From assembly GCF_000820085.1 (NCBI RefSeq), contig NZ_CDBN01000077.1, positions 1 through 64,000 on the forward strand: a DNA stretch of 64,000 nucleotides, written 5' to 3'. This DNA comes from Aeromonas sanarellii. Lineage in GTDB: Bacteria > Pseudomonadota > Gammaproteobacteria > Enterobacterales > Aeromonadaceae. A program made the position numbers and the translations under genes. The notes under the pieces are model-generated. The model worked only from the letters and a program-made list of their open reading frames with translations. It had not been told where the DNA came from and did no database searches. How positions within the stretch are numbered: the first letter of the stretch is position 1; each line of letters opens with the position of its first letter. Below are positions 1 to 8,607 of this stretch, piece after piece.

Positions 1-252
1 CGGCATCAGGGGGTGGGCGGGGTAGGTCTCGTCGAGATACTCCATGATGGCCACCGACTGACCCACCTGTACCTCGCCGTCCACCAGAAACGGCACCAGC
101 CCCTGGGGGTTGATCCGGCGATAGGCCTTCTCCCGCTGCTCTCCCTGCCGCAGATTGATCGGATGCTGCTCATAATCGAGCCCCTTGAGCTGCATCACGA
201 TCCGCACCCGATAACTTGCCGATGACCGCCAATATCCAAACAACTGCAACAT
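1..252 (-). CDS. maiA: Maleylacetoacetate isomerase, partial (C-terminus beyond window)
   Basis: Zeta-class glutathione transferase that isomerises maleylacetoacetate to fumarylacetoacetate in tyrosine and homogentisate breakdown. Only the first 84 codons are present; the frame is still open at base 1. The N-terminus MLQLFGYWRSSASYRVRI carries the SSASYRVR glutathione-binding motif of the family. The thioredoxin-like fold follows with NPQGLVPFLVDG and the QSVAIMEYLDE segment, where the glutathione-contacting Ser and Glu are expected. The start ATG lies 68 bases after the fumarylacetoacetase gene on the same strand, so it is probably the last gene of the hpd-hmgA-fahA-maiA operon. The assignment is firm for the visible part. 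Confidence 0.9.
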   Translation of the reverse strand, partial: MLQLFGYWRSSASYRVRIVMQLKGLDYEQHPINLRQGEQREKAYRRINPQGLVPFLVDGEVQVGQSVAIMEYLDETYPAHPLMP

Positions 253-320
253 AGTCTGTCCCTGTGTTGGCAGGTGCAAGGACACCTGCCGCTCGCCAGC
301 CCCTGTCCCCGCCGATCCTC

Positions 321-1319
321 TCACTGTGTCTGGCTGGCGTCCGCCGGCATGACCCGCTGCAAAATGGTGCCAAACAGATTCAGTCCATTGCGATCCTGCA
401 TCGCGATGGACACTGTATCACCAAAGCGCAGGAAGGGTGTAGTGGCTTGACCCGACTCGATAATTTCCAGCATCCGCAGCTCGGCAAGGCAGGATGAGCC
501 AAGGCTTCTGTCGTAATTGGAGACGGTACCCGAGCCGATGATGCTGCCCGCTCCTAGGGACCGGGTCTTGGTGGCGTGGGCGATGAGCTCATAGAAGTTG
601 AAGGTCATGTCCACCCCGGCGTTGGGCTGCCCGAACAGGGCGCCGTTGAGGTGTGTCACCAGGGGCAGGTGCACCTTGCCATCGCGCCAGTCGCCGCCGA
701 GCTCGTCCGGTGTGATGGCCACCGGCGAGAAGCTGCTGGAGGGCTTGGACTGGAAGAAGCCGAACCCCTTGGCCAGCTCCCCCGGGATGAGGTTGCGCAG
801 GCTCACGTCGTTGACCAGCATCAAGAGCTTGATGTGGCCGGCCGCCTCTTGCGGGCTCGTCCCCATGGGCACGTCGTCCGTGATGACGGCCACTTCCGAT
901 TCGAAATCGATGCCCCACGCCTCGGAACCCATGACGATGGGACCGCGCGGAGCCAGGAATGTATCCGAGCCTCCCTGGTACATCAGGGGATCGTGCCAGA
1001 AGCTGTCCGGCATCTCGGCGCCGCGGGCCTTGCGCACCAGCTCCACGTGGTTGACGTAGGCGCTGCCATCCAGCCACTGGTAGGCGCGAGGCAGCGGGGA
1101 GAGGCAGGCTCCCTCATCGAAGGGGAAGGCATCCGGGCAGGTGCCGTCGTTGAGCTCCTGATAGACGCTTGCCAGTCGTGGCGCCACCTCGTCCCAGGCG
1201 TCCAGAGCCCCTTGCAGGGTGGGGGCGATGGCCGGCACGTGCACGGCGCGGGAAAGATCCCGGCTCACCACCATCAGGGCGCCGTCGCGGCTGCCGTTGT
1301 TCAGGGTTGCCAATTTCAT
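321..1319 (-). CDS. fahA: Fumarylacetoacetate hydrolase family protein
   Basis: Predicted cytoplasmic hydrolase splitting fumarylacetoacetate into fumarate and acetoacetate, the last step of tyrosine catabolism. It has 332 residues. The ATG used here (MKLATLNNGSRDG) has AAGGAA just upstream; an earlier in-frame codon would add 17 residues overlapping the hmgA end and has no such site. The FAH catalytic core is visible in the middle and C-terminal parts: EVAVITDDVP, LMLVNDVSLRN, GAGSIIGSGTVSN and a FGDTVSI segment near the end, with the metal-binding acidic residues of the family. It lies ten bases downstream of hmgA in the operon. Known family members of this length in gammaproteobacteria sit in the same position. 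Confidence 0.9.
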   Translation of the reverse strand: MKLATLNNGSRDGALMVVSRDLSRAVHVPAIAPTLQGALDAWDEVAPRLASVYQELNDGTCPDAFPFDEGACLSPLPRAYQWLDGSAYVNHVELVRKARGAEMPDSFWHDPLMYQGGSDTFLAPRGPIVMGSEAWGIDFESEVAVITDDVPMGTSPQEAAGHIKLLMLVNDVSLRNLIPGELAKGFGFFQSKPSSSFSPVAITPDELGGDWRDGKVHLPLVTHLNGALFGQPNAGVDMTFNFYELIAHATKTRSLGAGSIIGSGTVSNYDRSLGSSCLAELRMLEIIESGQATTPFLRFGDTVSIAMQDRNGLNLFGTILQRVMPADASQTQ

Positions 1320-1329
1320 GTGGAATTCC

Positions 1330-2478
1330 TTATTTGCCGCTGGTCTCTGGCCGCTGCCAGCTGGAGACATACTGGAGGTTCTCGACCTTCTCGCCTAGCT
1401 GGCCGACGGCCAGGGCGTCCCGGGTATCGAGCATCACCGCCACCTCGTCGGTGAAGGTCTTGGCATGGGCCAGCCCTGCCGCAAACGCCTTGGGATGGGG
1501 GCCGTGGGTGAAGCCGGCGGGATGGAAGGTGACCATGCCCCGCTCGATGTTGTCCCGGCTGAAGAAGTCCCCGGCGTGGTAGAAGAGCACCTCGTCGAAA
1601 TCGTCGTTGCTGTGATAGAAGGGCACCCGCAAGGCGCCGGGATCGCTCTCTATGGGGCGCGGCACGAAGGTGCAGATGACAAAGCGGCTCGTCACGAAGG
1701 TGGAGTGGGCCGAGGGGGGCAGATGGTAGCGGTGGCTCATCAGGGGACGGATGTCCCGCCAGTTGAGGCGCACCACGCACAAGTCCCCGTGCCAGCCCTG
1801 GGCATCCAGGGGGTTGAAGGGCCAGGTGACGACCGAGACCTGGTTGTGGCGCTTGATCTGCAGCGACCAGGGGTTCTCGTCCTGCTGAGCTAGGAAACGC
1901 TCGTTGATGGCGGGCACGTCCAGCGCCGCCGGATCGAAGATGGCGTGGTTGCCCACCAGCCCCTTGTCCGGCAGCTGGTAGCTGTCATCCGTCGCCTCGA
2001 TCATCAGGATGAACAGGGGGGCTGTGGGCTCGATGCGCCACATGGTGCCACGGGGGATCACCACATAGTCCCCATCTTTCAACGTGAGATGGCCGTAGTC
2101 GCAGTAGAACTCGCCGCCCCCCTCGTGGATGAACAGCAACTCGTCCCCGTCGGCGTTGCGCACCAGGAACGGCATGGGCTCATGCAGGCGCCAGATCCGG
2201 TAGCGGCAATGGGGATTGCTGAGGATGTCCGGCATCACCCAGGGGGAGAGGGAGTTCACCTCATCCTGCAGCTCGTTGAGATCGAAGGCCCGCGGCCGCA
2301 GCGGCCCCTCCCAGTTGCTCCAGTCGGTGGGGGCGTGCTTGTGGTGCATGTGGGTGGCGGGGCCGAAGAAGCCGGAACGCCCCAGCTCGCGCTCGTAGAT
2401 GGCCTGCTCCGGTAGATCGGCATGGGCCTGGCGGGAGTGGGTCCCCTCCCGATGGGGGAAGCTTATCCAGTTACGCAT
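1330..2478 (-). CDS. hmgA: Homogentisate 1,2-dioxygenase
   Basis: Fe(II) ring-cleaving dioxygenase converting homogentisate to maleylacetoacetate. The protein has 382 residues, the short form common in Vibrio, Shewanella and relatives rather than the roughly 430-residue form. Cupin-fold iron ligands are visible as His289 (FYHSN), Glu295 (DEVLF) and His325 (FTHGPH). The HPAGFTHGPHP stretch is typical of the family. The chosen ATG (MRNWISFPHREG) overlaps the last eight bases of hpd, which implies translational coupling. An earlier start would run 36 residues into the hpd 3' end without family resemblance. Loss of this enzyme usually gives brown pyomelanin; the sequence here looks intact. Confidence 0.93.
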   Translation of the reverse strand: MRNWISFPHREGTHSRQAHADLPEQAIYERELGRSGFFGPATHMHHKHAPTDWSNWEGPLRPRAFDLNELQDEVNSLSPWVMPDILSNPHCRYRIWRLHEPMPFLVRNADGDELLFIHEGGGEFYCDYGHLTLKDGDYVVIPRGTMWRIEPTAPLFILMIEATDDSYQLPDKGLVGNHAIFDPAALDVPAINERFLAQQDENPWSLQIKRHNQVSVVTWPFNPLDAQGWHGDLCVVRLNWRDIRPLMSHRYHLPPSAHSTFVTSRFVICTFVPRPIESDPGALRVPFYHSNDDFDEVLFYHAGDFFSRDNIERGMVTFHPAGFTHGPHPKAFAAGLAHAKTFTDEVAVMLDTRDALAVGQLGEKVENLQYVSSWQRPETSGK

Positions 2479-3601
2479 CGTTCGGTTCTCCCTTTCTCTG
2501 GCCCTGCTCGGCACCATCCAGCACGCCACGGCGGATCTGGTCCAGCTCGATGGATTCGAACAATGCCTGGAAGTTGCCCTCGCCAAAGCCCTCGTTGCCC
2601 TTGCGCTGGATGATCTCGAAGAAGACGGGGCCGATCACGGTGTCGGTGAAGATCTGCAGCAGGATGCCGTCCTTCGTCGGCGAGCCGTCGATGAGGATGC
2701 GCAACTCTTTCAGTGCCGCCAGATCCTCCTGATGTCCTGCCACCCGGCTGTCCACCTTCTCGTAGTAGGTGTCCGGGGTCGGCATAAAGCCGGTCCCCCG
2801 CCCTCTGAGCGTGCGGATGGTCTGATAGATGTCGGCGGAGGCGAGCGCGATGTGCTGGATCCCCTCCCCCTTGTACTGGCGCAGGTACTCCTCGATCTGG
2901 GACTTGTCGTCCGCCGACTCGTTGATGGGAATGCGGATCTTGCCGCAGGGCGCCGTCATGGCGCGGGAATGCAGCCCGGTCAGCTTGCCCTCGATGTCGA
3001 AATAGCGGATTTCGCGGAAGTTGCCGATCCGCTCGTAGAAATTCGACCAGAGGTTCATGTTGCCGCGATGGACGTTGTGGGTCAGGTGATCGATCTCATA
3101 GAGCCCCGCATCCACCTCGGCCATGCGCGCCTGCCAGTCGGGGTAGAAGACGAAGTCCACATCATAGATGGAGCCCCGCTCGCCGTACCTGTCCACAAAG
3201 GAGAGCGTGCTCTCGCCGATGCCGTAGATGGCGGGGATGTTGAGCTCCATGGGGCCTATCTTGCCCACAAACGGCTTGGCCCCCTGAGCGATGGCGTACT
3301 GCTGGGCGAGGCCCGCGTCCGCCACCCGAAACGCCATGCCACAGACGCTCGGCCCGTGGGCCCGGGCGAACTCCTCCGCCTGGGAGTGGGGCTCGGCATT
3401 GACCACGAAGTTGATGTCCCCCTGGCGATAGAGCCAGCACTGCTTGTGCCTGTGCCTGGCCACTTCGGCAAAGCCCAGGGAGACGAACAGCGCCTTGAGG
3501 GCATCAATGCCCTTGGCATCGGGCGCCGTGTACTCGACGAACTCGAACCCGTCGGTGCCAAGCGGGTTGATGGTGTGAGTACGGGAAGAGGGGGTCGTCA
3601 T
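2471..3601 (-). CDS. hpd: 4-hydroxyphenylpyruvate dioxygenase
   Basis: Non-heme iron enzyme making homogentisate from 4-hydroxyphenylpyruvate. It has 376 residues, of normal length. The iron ligands of the family are recognisable in DHLTHNVH, GIQHIALA and FFEIIQRKGN in the C-terminal VOC barrel. The N-terminal barrel ends around ERGSIYDVDFVFYP. The ATG is preceded by AAGGAGCG at good spacing. It is the first gene of a four-gene operon (hpd, hmgA, fahA, maiA) that takes tyrosine-derived hydroxyphenylpyruvate to fumarate and acetoacetate. Upstream lies about 235 bases without a gene, holding a possible TyrR box. Confidence 0.95.
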   Translation of the reverse strand: MTTPSSRTHTINPLGTDGFEFVEYTAPDAKGIDALKALFVSLGFAEVARHRHKQCWLYRQGDINFVVNAEPHSQAEEFARAHGPSVCGMAFRVADAGLAQQYAIAQGAKPFVGKIGPMELNIPAIYGIGESTLSFVDRYGERGSIYDVDFVFYPDWQARMAEVDAGLYEIDHLTHNVHRGNMNLWSNFYERIGNFREIRYFDIEGKLTGLHSRAMTAPCGKIRIPINESADDKSQIEEYLRQYKGEGIQHIALASADIYQTIRTLRGRGTGFMPTPDTYYEKVDSRVAGHQEDLAALKELRILIDGSPTKDGILLQIFTDTVIGPVFFEIIQRKGNEGFGEGNFQALFESIELDQIRRGVLDGAEQGQRKGEPNDA

Positions 3602-3761
3602 GATGCGCTCCTTGCGATGAACGGATAACGAAATGGGTCACGCCGGATGGCTCGACAGCAGCCAGACGGCCTTGTTAACAACTTGTTTCATTAGAGAGGC
3701 GGGCGCCGAAGATGAGAAGAGGCGGTATTCAGATAGTTTGGCGGGGATCTGCGGCAAAAAA

Positions 3762-3779
3762 TGTAAATGAAGTGTGACA
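3762..3779. promoter_or_regulatory. Possible TyrR box upstream of the tyrosine catabolic operon
   Basis: The site reads TGTAAA, six bases, GTGACA. The TyrR consensus is TGTAAA-N6-TTTACA, so ten of twelve half-site positions match and the key G and C near the ends are kept. It lies about 160 bases upstream of hpd, with a perfect TTGTTAACAA palindrome in between (about 3672-3681). TyrR control of aromatic amino acid breakdown is known in some gammaproteobacteria; here it is inference from one site. Confidence 0.35.
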
Positions 3780-3837
3780 ACCATGTTCCAGCCTTGCGCT
3801 GCGCTCCTTGGCGCCCCACAAGGCTGTCAGCTTTGCC

Positions 3838-4488
3838 TTACAGGTGCCAGGTTTTCACCCTGAGGTGGGGCAAGCGGGCCCGCGCCAGTTGCAGACGGCG
3901 GCGCGTCGGATTAACGAGCCAGGCCTCTTCCCCCAACGCCAGCAGCGGCAGATCGTGCAGGCTGTCGCTCAGGGTGAGCACGGCGTCCAGGGTGAGGAGC
4001 TCGGGCTGCAACTTGTGCCTGCCGTGGCAATAACAACGCGGCACCAGACCACCGAGGCGATAGTGCATGCGTGAGCCCAGAATGCGATGGGGGAGCCTTG
4101 GCAGTTGACGATGGAGCTGGGCTCGTACCAGGGCGCGGGGGCTCGCGGAGATGACCCAGCAGCGGTGCCCCTCTCCCATCAAGAGGGCGCGCGCCTCCCG
4201 ATAGAGGCCGGGCCGGGTCAGGCAGTACTCCCGCACCAGTCGGCGCCACGCCAGGGGCGAGAGCCCCAGGGTGATAGCCCACCAGATCAGCGAAATGCCG
4301 CGTCGGCGCTGGCTTGGCAGCAGATAGACAAGCCCGCCCAGCGCCATCACCGGCCACAGCAGCAGCGGCCAGAGACGGCGGCGCAGGATATGGCGCAGCA
4401 GGCCGGCATGGCTGTCACCGGGCGCCAGGGTGTCGTCAAAGTCCGCCAGGATCCAGCCGCTGGCAGGCACCTTCGCGGCGGCACTCAC
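3838..4488 (-). CDS. HAD-superfamily phosphatase, possibly phosphatidylglycerophosphatase C-like
   Basis: A 216-residue haloacid-dehalogenase-fold phosphatase. Motif I is ADFDDTLAPGDS (nucleophile Asp16, acid/base Asp18). Motif II is the WVISASP segment with its Ser. Motif IV is TLSDSLHDLPLL. A hydrophobic pair of segments between residues about 35 and 75 suggests membrane contact, as in PgpC and related lipid phosphatases or CicA-like proteins. The substrate cannot be read from the sequence. The start is GTG, overlapping the stop of the upstream pseudouridine synthase gene in a GTGA arrangement, so the two are translationally coupled. Confidence 0.8.
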   Translation of the reverse strand: MSAAAKVPASGWILADFDDTLAPGDSHAGLLRHILRRRLWPLLLWPVMALGGLVYLLPSQRRRGISLIWWAITLGLSPLAWRRLVREYCLTRPGLYREARALLMGEGHRCWVISASPRALVRAQLHRQLPRLPHRILGSRMHYRLGGLVPRCYCHGRHKLQPELLTLDAVLTLSDSLHDLPLLALGEEAWLVNPTRRRLQLARARLPHLRVKTWHL

Positions 4489-5129
4489 TCGCCAAGTCCC
4501 GCGATGGCGGCGTGCAGCTCGGGTAGCAGAAACTGCGCCCCCTCGTCGGGCGGGCAGACAAGATCGAAGGGCTCCCCCGCCAGGGTGAAGGCGAGACGCC
4601 AGGCGTGCAGATAGCCGCGATCCGCCGCCGTGCCGCCGTAACGCTCGTCGCCGAGGATGGGGGCGCCGATGCTCTTCATGGCCACCCGGATCTGGTGGGT
4701 CTTCCCAGTCTGGGGCTTGATGCGATAGAGGCGCAGCCCCTCGCGCACCGACACCGAATCGAACCAGCTGATGGCGGGGTTGTTCAGGGTGCGGACCAGC
4801 ATCCAGCTGCCACCGCGCCCCTTCTCCATGTCCCCCTTCACCCAGCCCTGCTTCTTCTTCGGCTTGCGATCGGAGAGGGCCAGATACTGCTTGCTCACCT
4901 CCCTCGCCGCAAAGGCCATGCTGAGCGCACGATTGGCCTCGGGCGTGCGGGCCAGCAGCACCAGTCCCGAGGTCATCTTGTCCAGACGGTGGACCGGATA
5001 GAGGGTGAGCCCCGTGTCCTGCTTGACCCGGCTGACCAGGCCAGGCTCACCGCCGTCGTCATGCATGCCAAGGCCTGGACTCTTGTTGATCACCATGAAA
5101 TCTTTGTGTTGCAACTGTATCCGGTACAT
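4485..5129 (-). CDS. RluA-family pseudouridine synthase
   Basis: A 214-residue RNA uridine isomerase of the RluA/RluC/RluD superfamily, short and without an S4 domain. The catalytic motif is PVHRLDKMTSG with Asp50 as nucleophile. KTHQIRVAMKSIGAPILGDERYGG is the conserved C-terminal signature. It resembles the small stand-alone gammaproteobacterial subfamily whose RNA target is not well defined, so no symbol is given. The ATG has AAAGGG upstream. The gene overlaps the following HAD phosphatase by four bases. Its promoter region is shared with the divergent diguanylate cyclase gene. Confidence 0.85.
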   Translation of the reverse strand: MYRIQLQHKDFMVINKSPGLGMHDDGGEPGLVSRVKQDTGLTLYPVHRLDKMTSGLVLLARTPEANRALSMAFAAREVSKQYLALSDRKPKKKQGWVKGDMEKGRGGSWMLVRTLNNPAISWFDSVSVREGLRLYRIKPQTGKTHQIRVAMKSIGAPILGDERYGGTAADRGYLHAWRLAFTLAGEPFDLVCPPDEGAQFLLPELHAAIAGLGE

Positions 5130-5218
5130 CTATAACCCTTTAGAATGTATTTTGTTAACAACTAGAATGCAGGCCTGCAGGCCATCCCCCATGGACCCTC
5201 AGCACAAGAATCGCACGA

Positions 5219-6811
5219 ATGAAAAAATGCCTGTTTTGGCTGTTGTTGATTGGCATCAATTACGCCTCCCCCCTCCTGGCCAGTGAGCGCACCCATGAGC
5301 TGCCGGACCGGGTGGTCTTGCAGTTGCGCTGGCTGCACCAACCCCAGTTCGTGGGTTATCACATGGCCAAGGCCAAGGGGTACTATGCCGACGCCGGGCT
5401 GGATGTCGAGATCCGTCCGGGCGGCAAGGGGATAAGCCCGGTCCAGGAGGTGCTGAGTGGCCGCGCCGACTTCGGGGTCGGCAACACCGAGGTGCTGACG
5501 AGTTACGCCAATGGTGAACCCCTGCTGGCACTTGCCAGCGTCTATCAGCACTCCCCGTCCATCTTCCTGGCCCGTCGCGACAGCGGCATTCTCACCGTTG
5601 CGGACATGCGTGGCAAACGGATCATGATGTTCCCCGGCCATCAGGACGCCGAGCTGCTCGCCACCCTCTACTATCAGGGGCTGCACGAGCGCCAGCTCAT
5701 CCCGGTGCCCACCTCGGTCAACATCGACGATCTGATCGAGGGCAAAATAGACATCTTCAACGCCTACCTCAGCAACGAGCCTTTCTACCTGGAAGAGCGC
5801 GGCGTCTCGGTCTCCGTCATCAATCCCCGCAACTACGGCATCGACTTCTACAGCGACATCCTCTTCACCACCCAGACGCAGGAACAGCTCAACCCGGATC
5901 GGGTGGCGCGCTTTCGGGCCGCCAGTCTCAAGGGGTGGCGCTACGCCCTCGCCCATCCCGAGGAGGCCATCGCCCTGCTGCGCACCGAATATGGTGTCAA
6001 CCGCAGCCAAGCCCACATGGAGTACGAGTTGCAGATGAGCAAGGAGATGATCCAGCCGCTCTATGTGGAGATCGGGTATATGAATCCGGATCGCTTCGCC
6101 CACATCATGCAGCAGCTGGTCGAGATAGGGCTGGTGGCCAGGCCGGTGTCCCTGACCCGCTTCCTCTACCGGGTGCCGTCCGAGCAGTGGATCTTCTGGC
6201 GCCCCTGGTTCTTGCTGAGCCTGGGAGCCGGCGCCATCATACTGCTGCTCGCCCTCTACCTGCTCGCCAACAACAAGCGGCTCTACCGGGAGGTGGCGCT
6301 GCGCAAGCAGCGGGAGCAGGAGATACTGCAGCTGGCTCGGCGCGATCCCCTCACCGGATTGCCCAATCGCCTGAGCCTGATGGAGCAGTTGAAGACGCAG
6401 GTACAGAGCGACAAGCCGGGCTGCCTGCTGTTTTGCGATCTCGATGACTTCAAGCGCATCAACGACAACTTCGGCCACAGCCAGGGGGATGCGCTGCTCT
6501 GTCAGCTGACCCGGCGGATCCACGACGCCATCGGCCATCATCACTTCTTCGCGCGCCTCGCGGGGGACGAGTTCATCCTGCTGCTGCCCGGCTACGACAC
6601 CCATCAGGCGGAGGCGGTCACCGGGGTGATCCGCCAGGCCATGGAGGCCCCCTTCGTGGTGAGTGATCAACCCATGCGGGTCGGGATCAGCATAGGGGTC
6701 AGCCAGTACCAGCAAGACTGGAGCCCGGAGCAGTGGCTCATCCAGGCCGACAGGGCCATGTATTGCGACAAGAGCGGCGGCCTCATGACGCTGGCTGAAC
6801 AGTCCGGCTGA
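5219..6811 (+). CDS. Diguanylate cyclase with periplasmic NMT1/THI5-like sensor domain
   Basis: A 530-residue membrane signalling protein. A signal sequence (residues 1 to about 22) is followed by a periplasmic substrate-binding-type domain of the NMT1/ABC nitrate-taurine type (about 30-300; LRWLHQPQFVGYHMAKAKGYY is the start of that fold). One transmembrane helix (about 325-345) leads to a cytoplasmic GGDEF domain (about 350-525). The signature is AGDEF at about 448-452 with DPLTGLPNR upstream, a form compatible with activity. An RxxD product-inhibition motif is not obvious. The binding domain suggests that a small pyrimidine- or amine-like ligand controls cyclic-di-GMP synthesis; the ligand is unknown. 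The ribosome site is weak. Confidence 0.88.
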   Translation: MKKCLFWLLLIGINYASPLLASERTHELPDRVVLQLRWLHQPQFVGYHMAKAKGYYADAGLDVEIRPGGKGISPVQEVLSGRADFGVGNTEVLTSYANGEPLLALASVYQHSPSIFLARRDSGILTVADMRGKRIMMFPGHQDAELLATLYYQGLHERQLIPVPTSVNIDDLIEGKIDIFNAYLSNEPFYLEERGVSVSVINPRNYGIDFYSDILFTTQTQEQLNPDRVARFRAASLKGWRYALAHPEEAIALLRTEYGVNRSQAHMEYELQMSKEMIQPLYVEIGYMNPDRFAHIMQQLVEIGLVARPVSLTRFLYRVPSEQWIFWRPWFLLSLGAGAIILLLALYLLANNKRLYREVALRKQREQEILQLARRDPLTGLPNRLSLMEQLKTQVQSDKPGCLLFCDLDDFKRINDNFGHSQGDALLCQLTRRIHDAIGHHHFFARLAGDEFILLLPGYDTHQAEAVTGVIRQAMEAPFVVSDQPMRVGISIGVSQYQQDWSPEQWLIQADRAMYCDKSGGLMTLAEQSG

Positions 6812-6887
6812 TGCCGCGATGGCCGGAGGGGGCCCGGCCGAGGGGGCCATGCCCCGCATCCAACACCGCGAGCCCCGCGCCCGCAAG

Positions 6888-6916
6888 AGAGAGGCCACCC
6901 AGGGGTGGCCTCTTTG
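6888..6916. terminator. Bidirectional terminator between convergent genes
   Basis: The inverted repeat GAGGCCACCC / GGGTGGCCTC is followed by TTT on the plus strand and preceded by an A-rich AAGAGA stretch that gives U-rich RNA on the minus strand. It separates the diguanylate cyclase gene (ends 6811) from the convergent chemoreceptor gene (ends 6935). Confidence 0.8.
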
Positions 6917-6934
6917 CATTCAGGGGGATGGAGA

Positions 6935-8488
6935 CTAGCCGAAGGTCTGCCCCAGGGACTTGAGCTGGCGCGCCTTGGTGAGCAGGATGTCGCTCGAGGC
7001 GTCCATGTCCTGCATCTTGCTGCTGTTGGTGTGGGAGTGCTGGGAGATGACGTTGACGTTTCGGCTGATGTCCTCGACCACCGCCTGCTGCTCCTCCGCC
7101 GCCGCCGAGATCTGGGTCGACAGGTCGACCACCCGCTCTATCTCCGCCAGCACCTGATGCAGGCTCTCCGATCCCTGCCGGGTCAGGGCGACGCAGGACT
7201 GGGTCTGCTGCAGGTTCTGCTGCATCATCCCCTTCCAGTTGTTCAGGGTGCGCTGGATCTGCCCTATGCTGCCCTGGATCTGCTCGGTCGCCTTGTGGGT
7301 GCGGGTGGAGAGGGTGCGCACCTCGTCCGCCACCACCGCGAAACCGCGCCCCTGCTCCCCGGCCCGCGCCGCCTCGATGGCGGCGTTGAGTGCCAGCAGA
7401 TTGGTCTGATCCGCGATGCCCTGGATCTCGCTCATCAGGACTCCGATGCGATCCGACTCCTCCGCCAGTGCCACCGCGGCCGTGAAGGCATGTTCTGCCT
7501 GGGTCGCCAGCTCCGTCACCCTCTGCTGGGTATCCTCCAGCTGCTGGTCTGTGTTCTCGCAGTGGGCCTTGGCCTGGGCGATCTGGTTGTCCGTCTCCTG
7601 GATGTTGCGGGCGATCTCGTGGGCGGTGGCCGCCATCTCGGTGATGGCGGTCGCCACCTGCTGGGTCTGGATGTCCTGCTCGGCGATGTCGGCGCTGGCC
7701 TCGCTGGAGGCGGTCTTGAGGTGCACCGCCAGATCCTGCAGGGAGAGGGTGGCATCGTCCACCCGCCCGAGTACGGTGCGGATCCTGGCCTGCAGCAGCT
7801 TGATGTGGAAATCGGCGATGGCGCTGGGCTCGTCCCCCGAGTAGATGAGCCGGGTCAGGCTGTCATACTCCTCGGCCAGCTGGCGCAGATAGCGGGGGGT
7901 GGTGATGAGGGCGTGGCGATAGAGAAGGCCCAGCCACACCATGGGCAGCAGCATGAACAGGGGAGCCCACGGCCCCATCAGATAGCCGCCCCCTGCCAGC
8001 ATCAGCAAGAGGCCGACGATGGCCAGCGCGGGGCGCACGGGGCGCAGGCTCAGGCCCGCCTTGCGCTCCCCCCGCTCCACCGCCTTCAGCCTGGCGTAGG
8101 TGCGGGCGGCCACTTCCTTCATCTCGGGGGTGGCGCGGCTGCGCACCGACTGGTAGCCGTTGATCCGTCCCTGCTCGAAGATGGGGGTGACATAGGCATC
8201 GACCCAGTAGTAGCGCCCATCCTTGCAGCGGTTCTTCACCATGCCGCGCCAGGGTTTGCCCTGTTTGAGCTTGCCCCAGAGATCGGCGAAGGCCGCCTTG
8301 GGCATGTCCGGGTGGCGCACCATGTTGTGGTGCTGCCCTATCATCTCCGCACGGCTGTATCCCGCCACCCGACAGAAGTGATCATTGGCGTAGGTGATGA
8401 CCCCCTGCAGATCCGTGGTGGAGACCAGCTGTTCATTGGCGGGAAAATCCACTTCTTCGTTGACAAGATGAACCTGATGTTTACCCAT
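6935..8488 (-). CDS. PAS-domain methyl-accepting chemotaxis protein (Aer-like)
   Basis: A 517-residue chemoreceptor. An N-terminal PAS domain (about 15-115; [28 protein letters not shown]) resembles the FAD- or ligand-binding sensor of Aer-type aerotaxis receptors. Two closely spaced hydrophobic segments (about 155-195) form a hairpin anchor with no periplasmic domain. The signalling region fills residues about 240-517, with the conserved hairpin tip [20 protein letters not shown] and [11 protein letters not shown]. No C-terminal CheR-tethering pentapeptide is present. The ATG has GAGG upstream. It is a single-gene unit that presumably reports redox or energy state to CheA. Confidence 0.93.
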   Translation of the reverse strand: MGKHQVHLVNEEVDFPANEQLVSTTDLQGVITYANDHFCRVAGYSRAEMIGQHHNMVRHPDMPKAAFADLWGKLKQGKPWRGMVKNRCKDGRYYWVDAYVTPIFEQGRINGYQSVRSRATPEMKEVAARTYARLKAVERGERKAGLSLRPVRPALAIVGLLLMLAGGGYLMGPWAPLFMLLPMVWLGLLYRHALITTPRYLRQLAEEYDSLTRLIYSGDEPSAIADFHIKLLQARIRTVLGRVDDATLSLQDLAVHLKTASSEASADIAEQDIQTQQVATAITEMAATAHEIARNIQETDNQIAQAKAHCENTDQQLEDTQQRVTELATQAEHAFTAAVALAEESDRIGVLMSEIQGIADQTNLLALNAAIEAARAGEQGRGFAVVADEVRTLSTRTHKATEQIQGSIGQIQRTLNNWKGMMQQNLQQTQSCVALTRQGSESLHQVLAEIERVVDLSTQISAAAEEQQAVVEDISRNVNVISQHSHTNSSKMQDMDASSDILLTKARQLKSLGQTFG

Positions 8489-8501
8489 AGCGCACGCCTC
8501 T

Positions 8502-8529
8502 TATGTAATGGCTCAATTAGCGTAGTCAA
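8502..8529 (-). promoter_or_regulatory. Possible promoter of the chemoreceptor gene
   Basis: On the minus strand TTGACT and TACATA are separated by 16 bases, about 14 bases before the start codon. The -10 match is poor and no FliA-type promoter (TAAA-N15-GCCGATAA) is visible, so this is tentative. Confidence 0.25.
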
Positions 8530-8607
8530 GCGTTCTGGTCCCAACAATATGCCCCCTCAAACAGTGGGGGCGGCCTAGGGGCAGGTTCAGGTATGACGGA
8601 GGGAGGC

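Noticed and set aside
5162..6919. 585-codon minus-strand frame opposite the diguanylate cyclase
   Set aside because: High-GC antisense shadow without start signal or domain.
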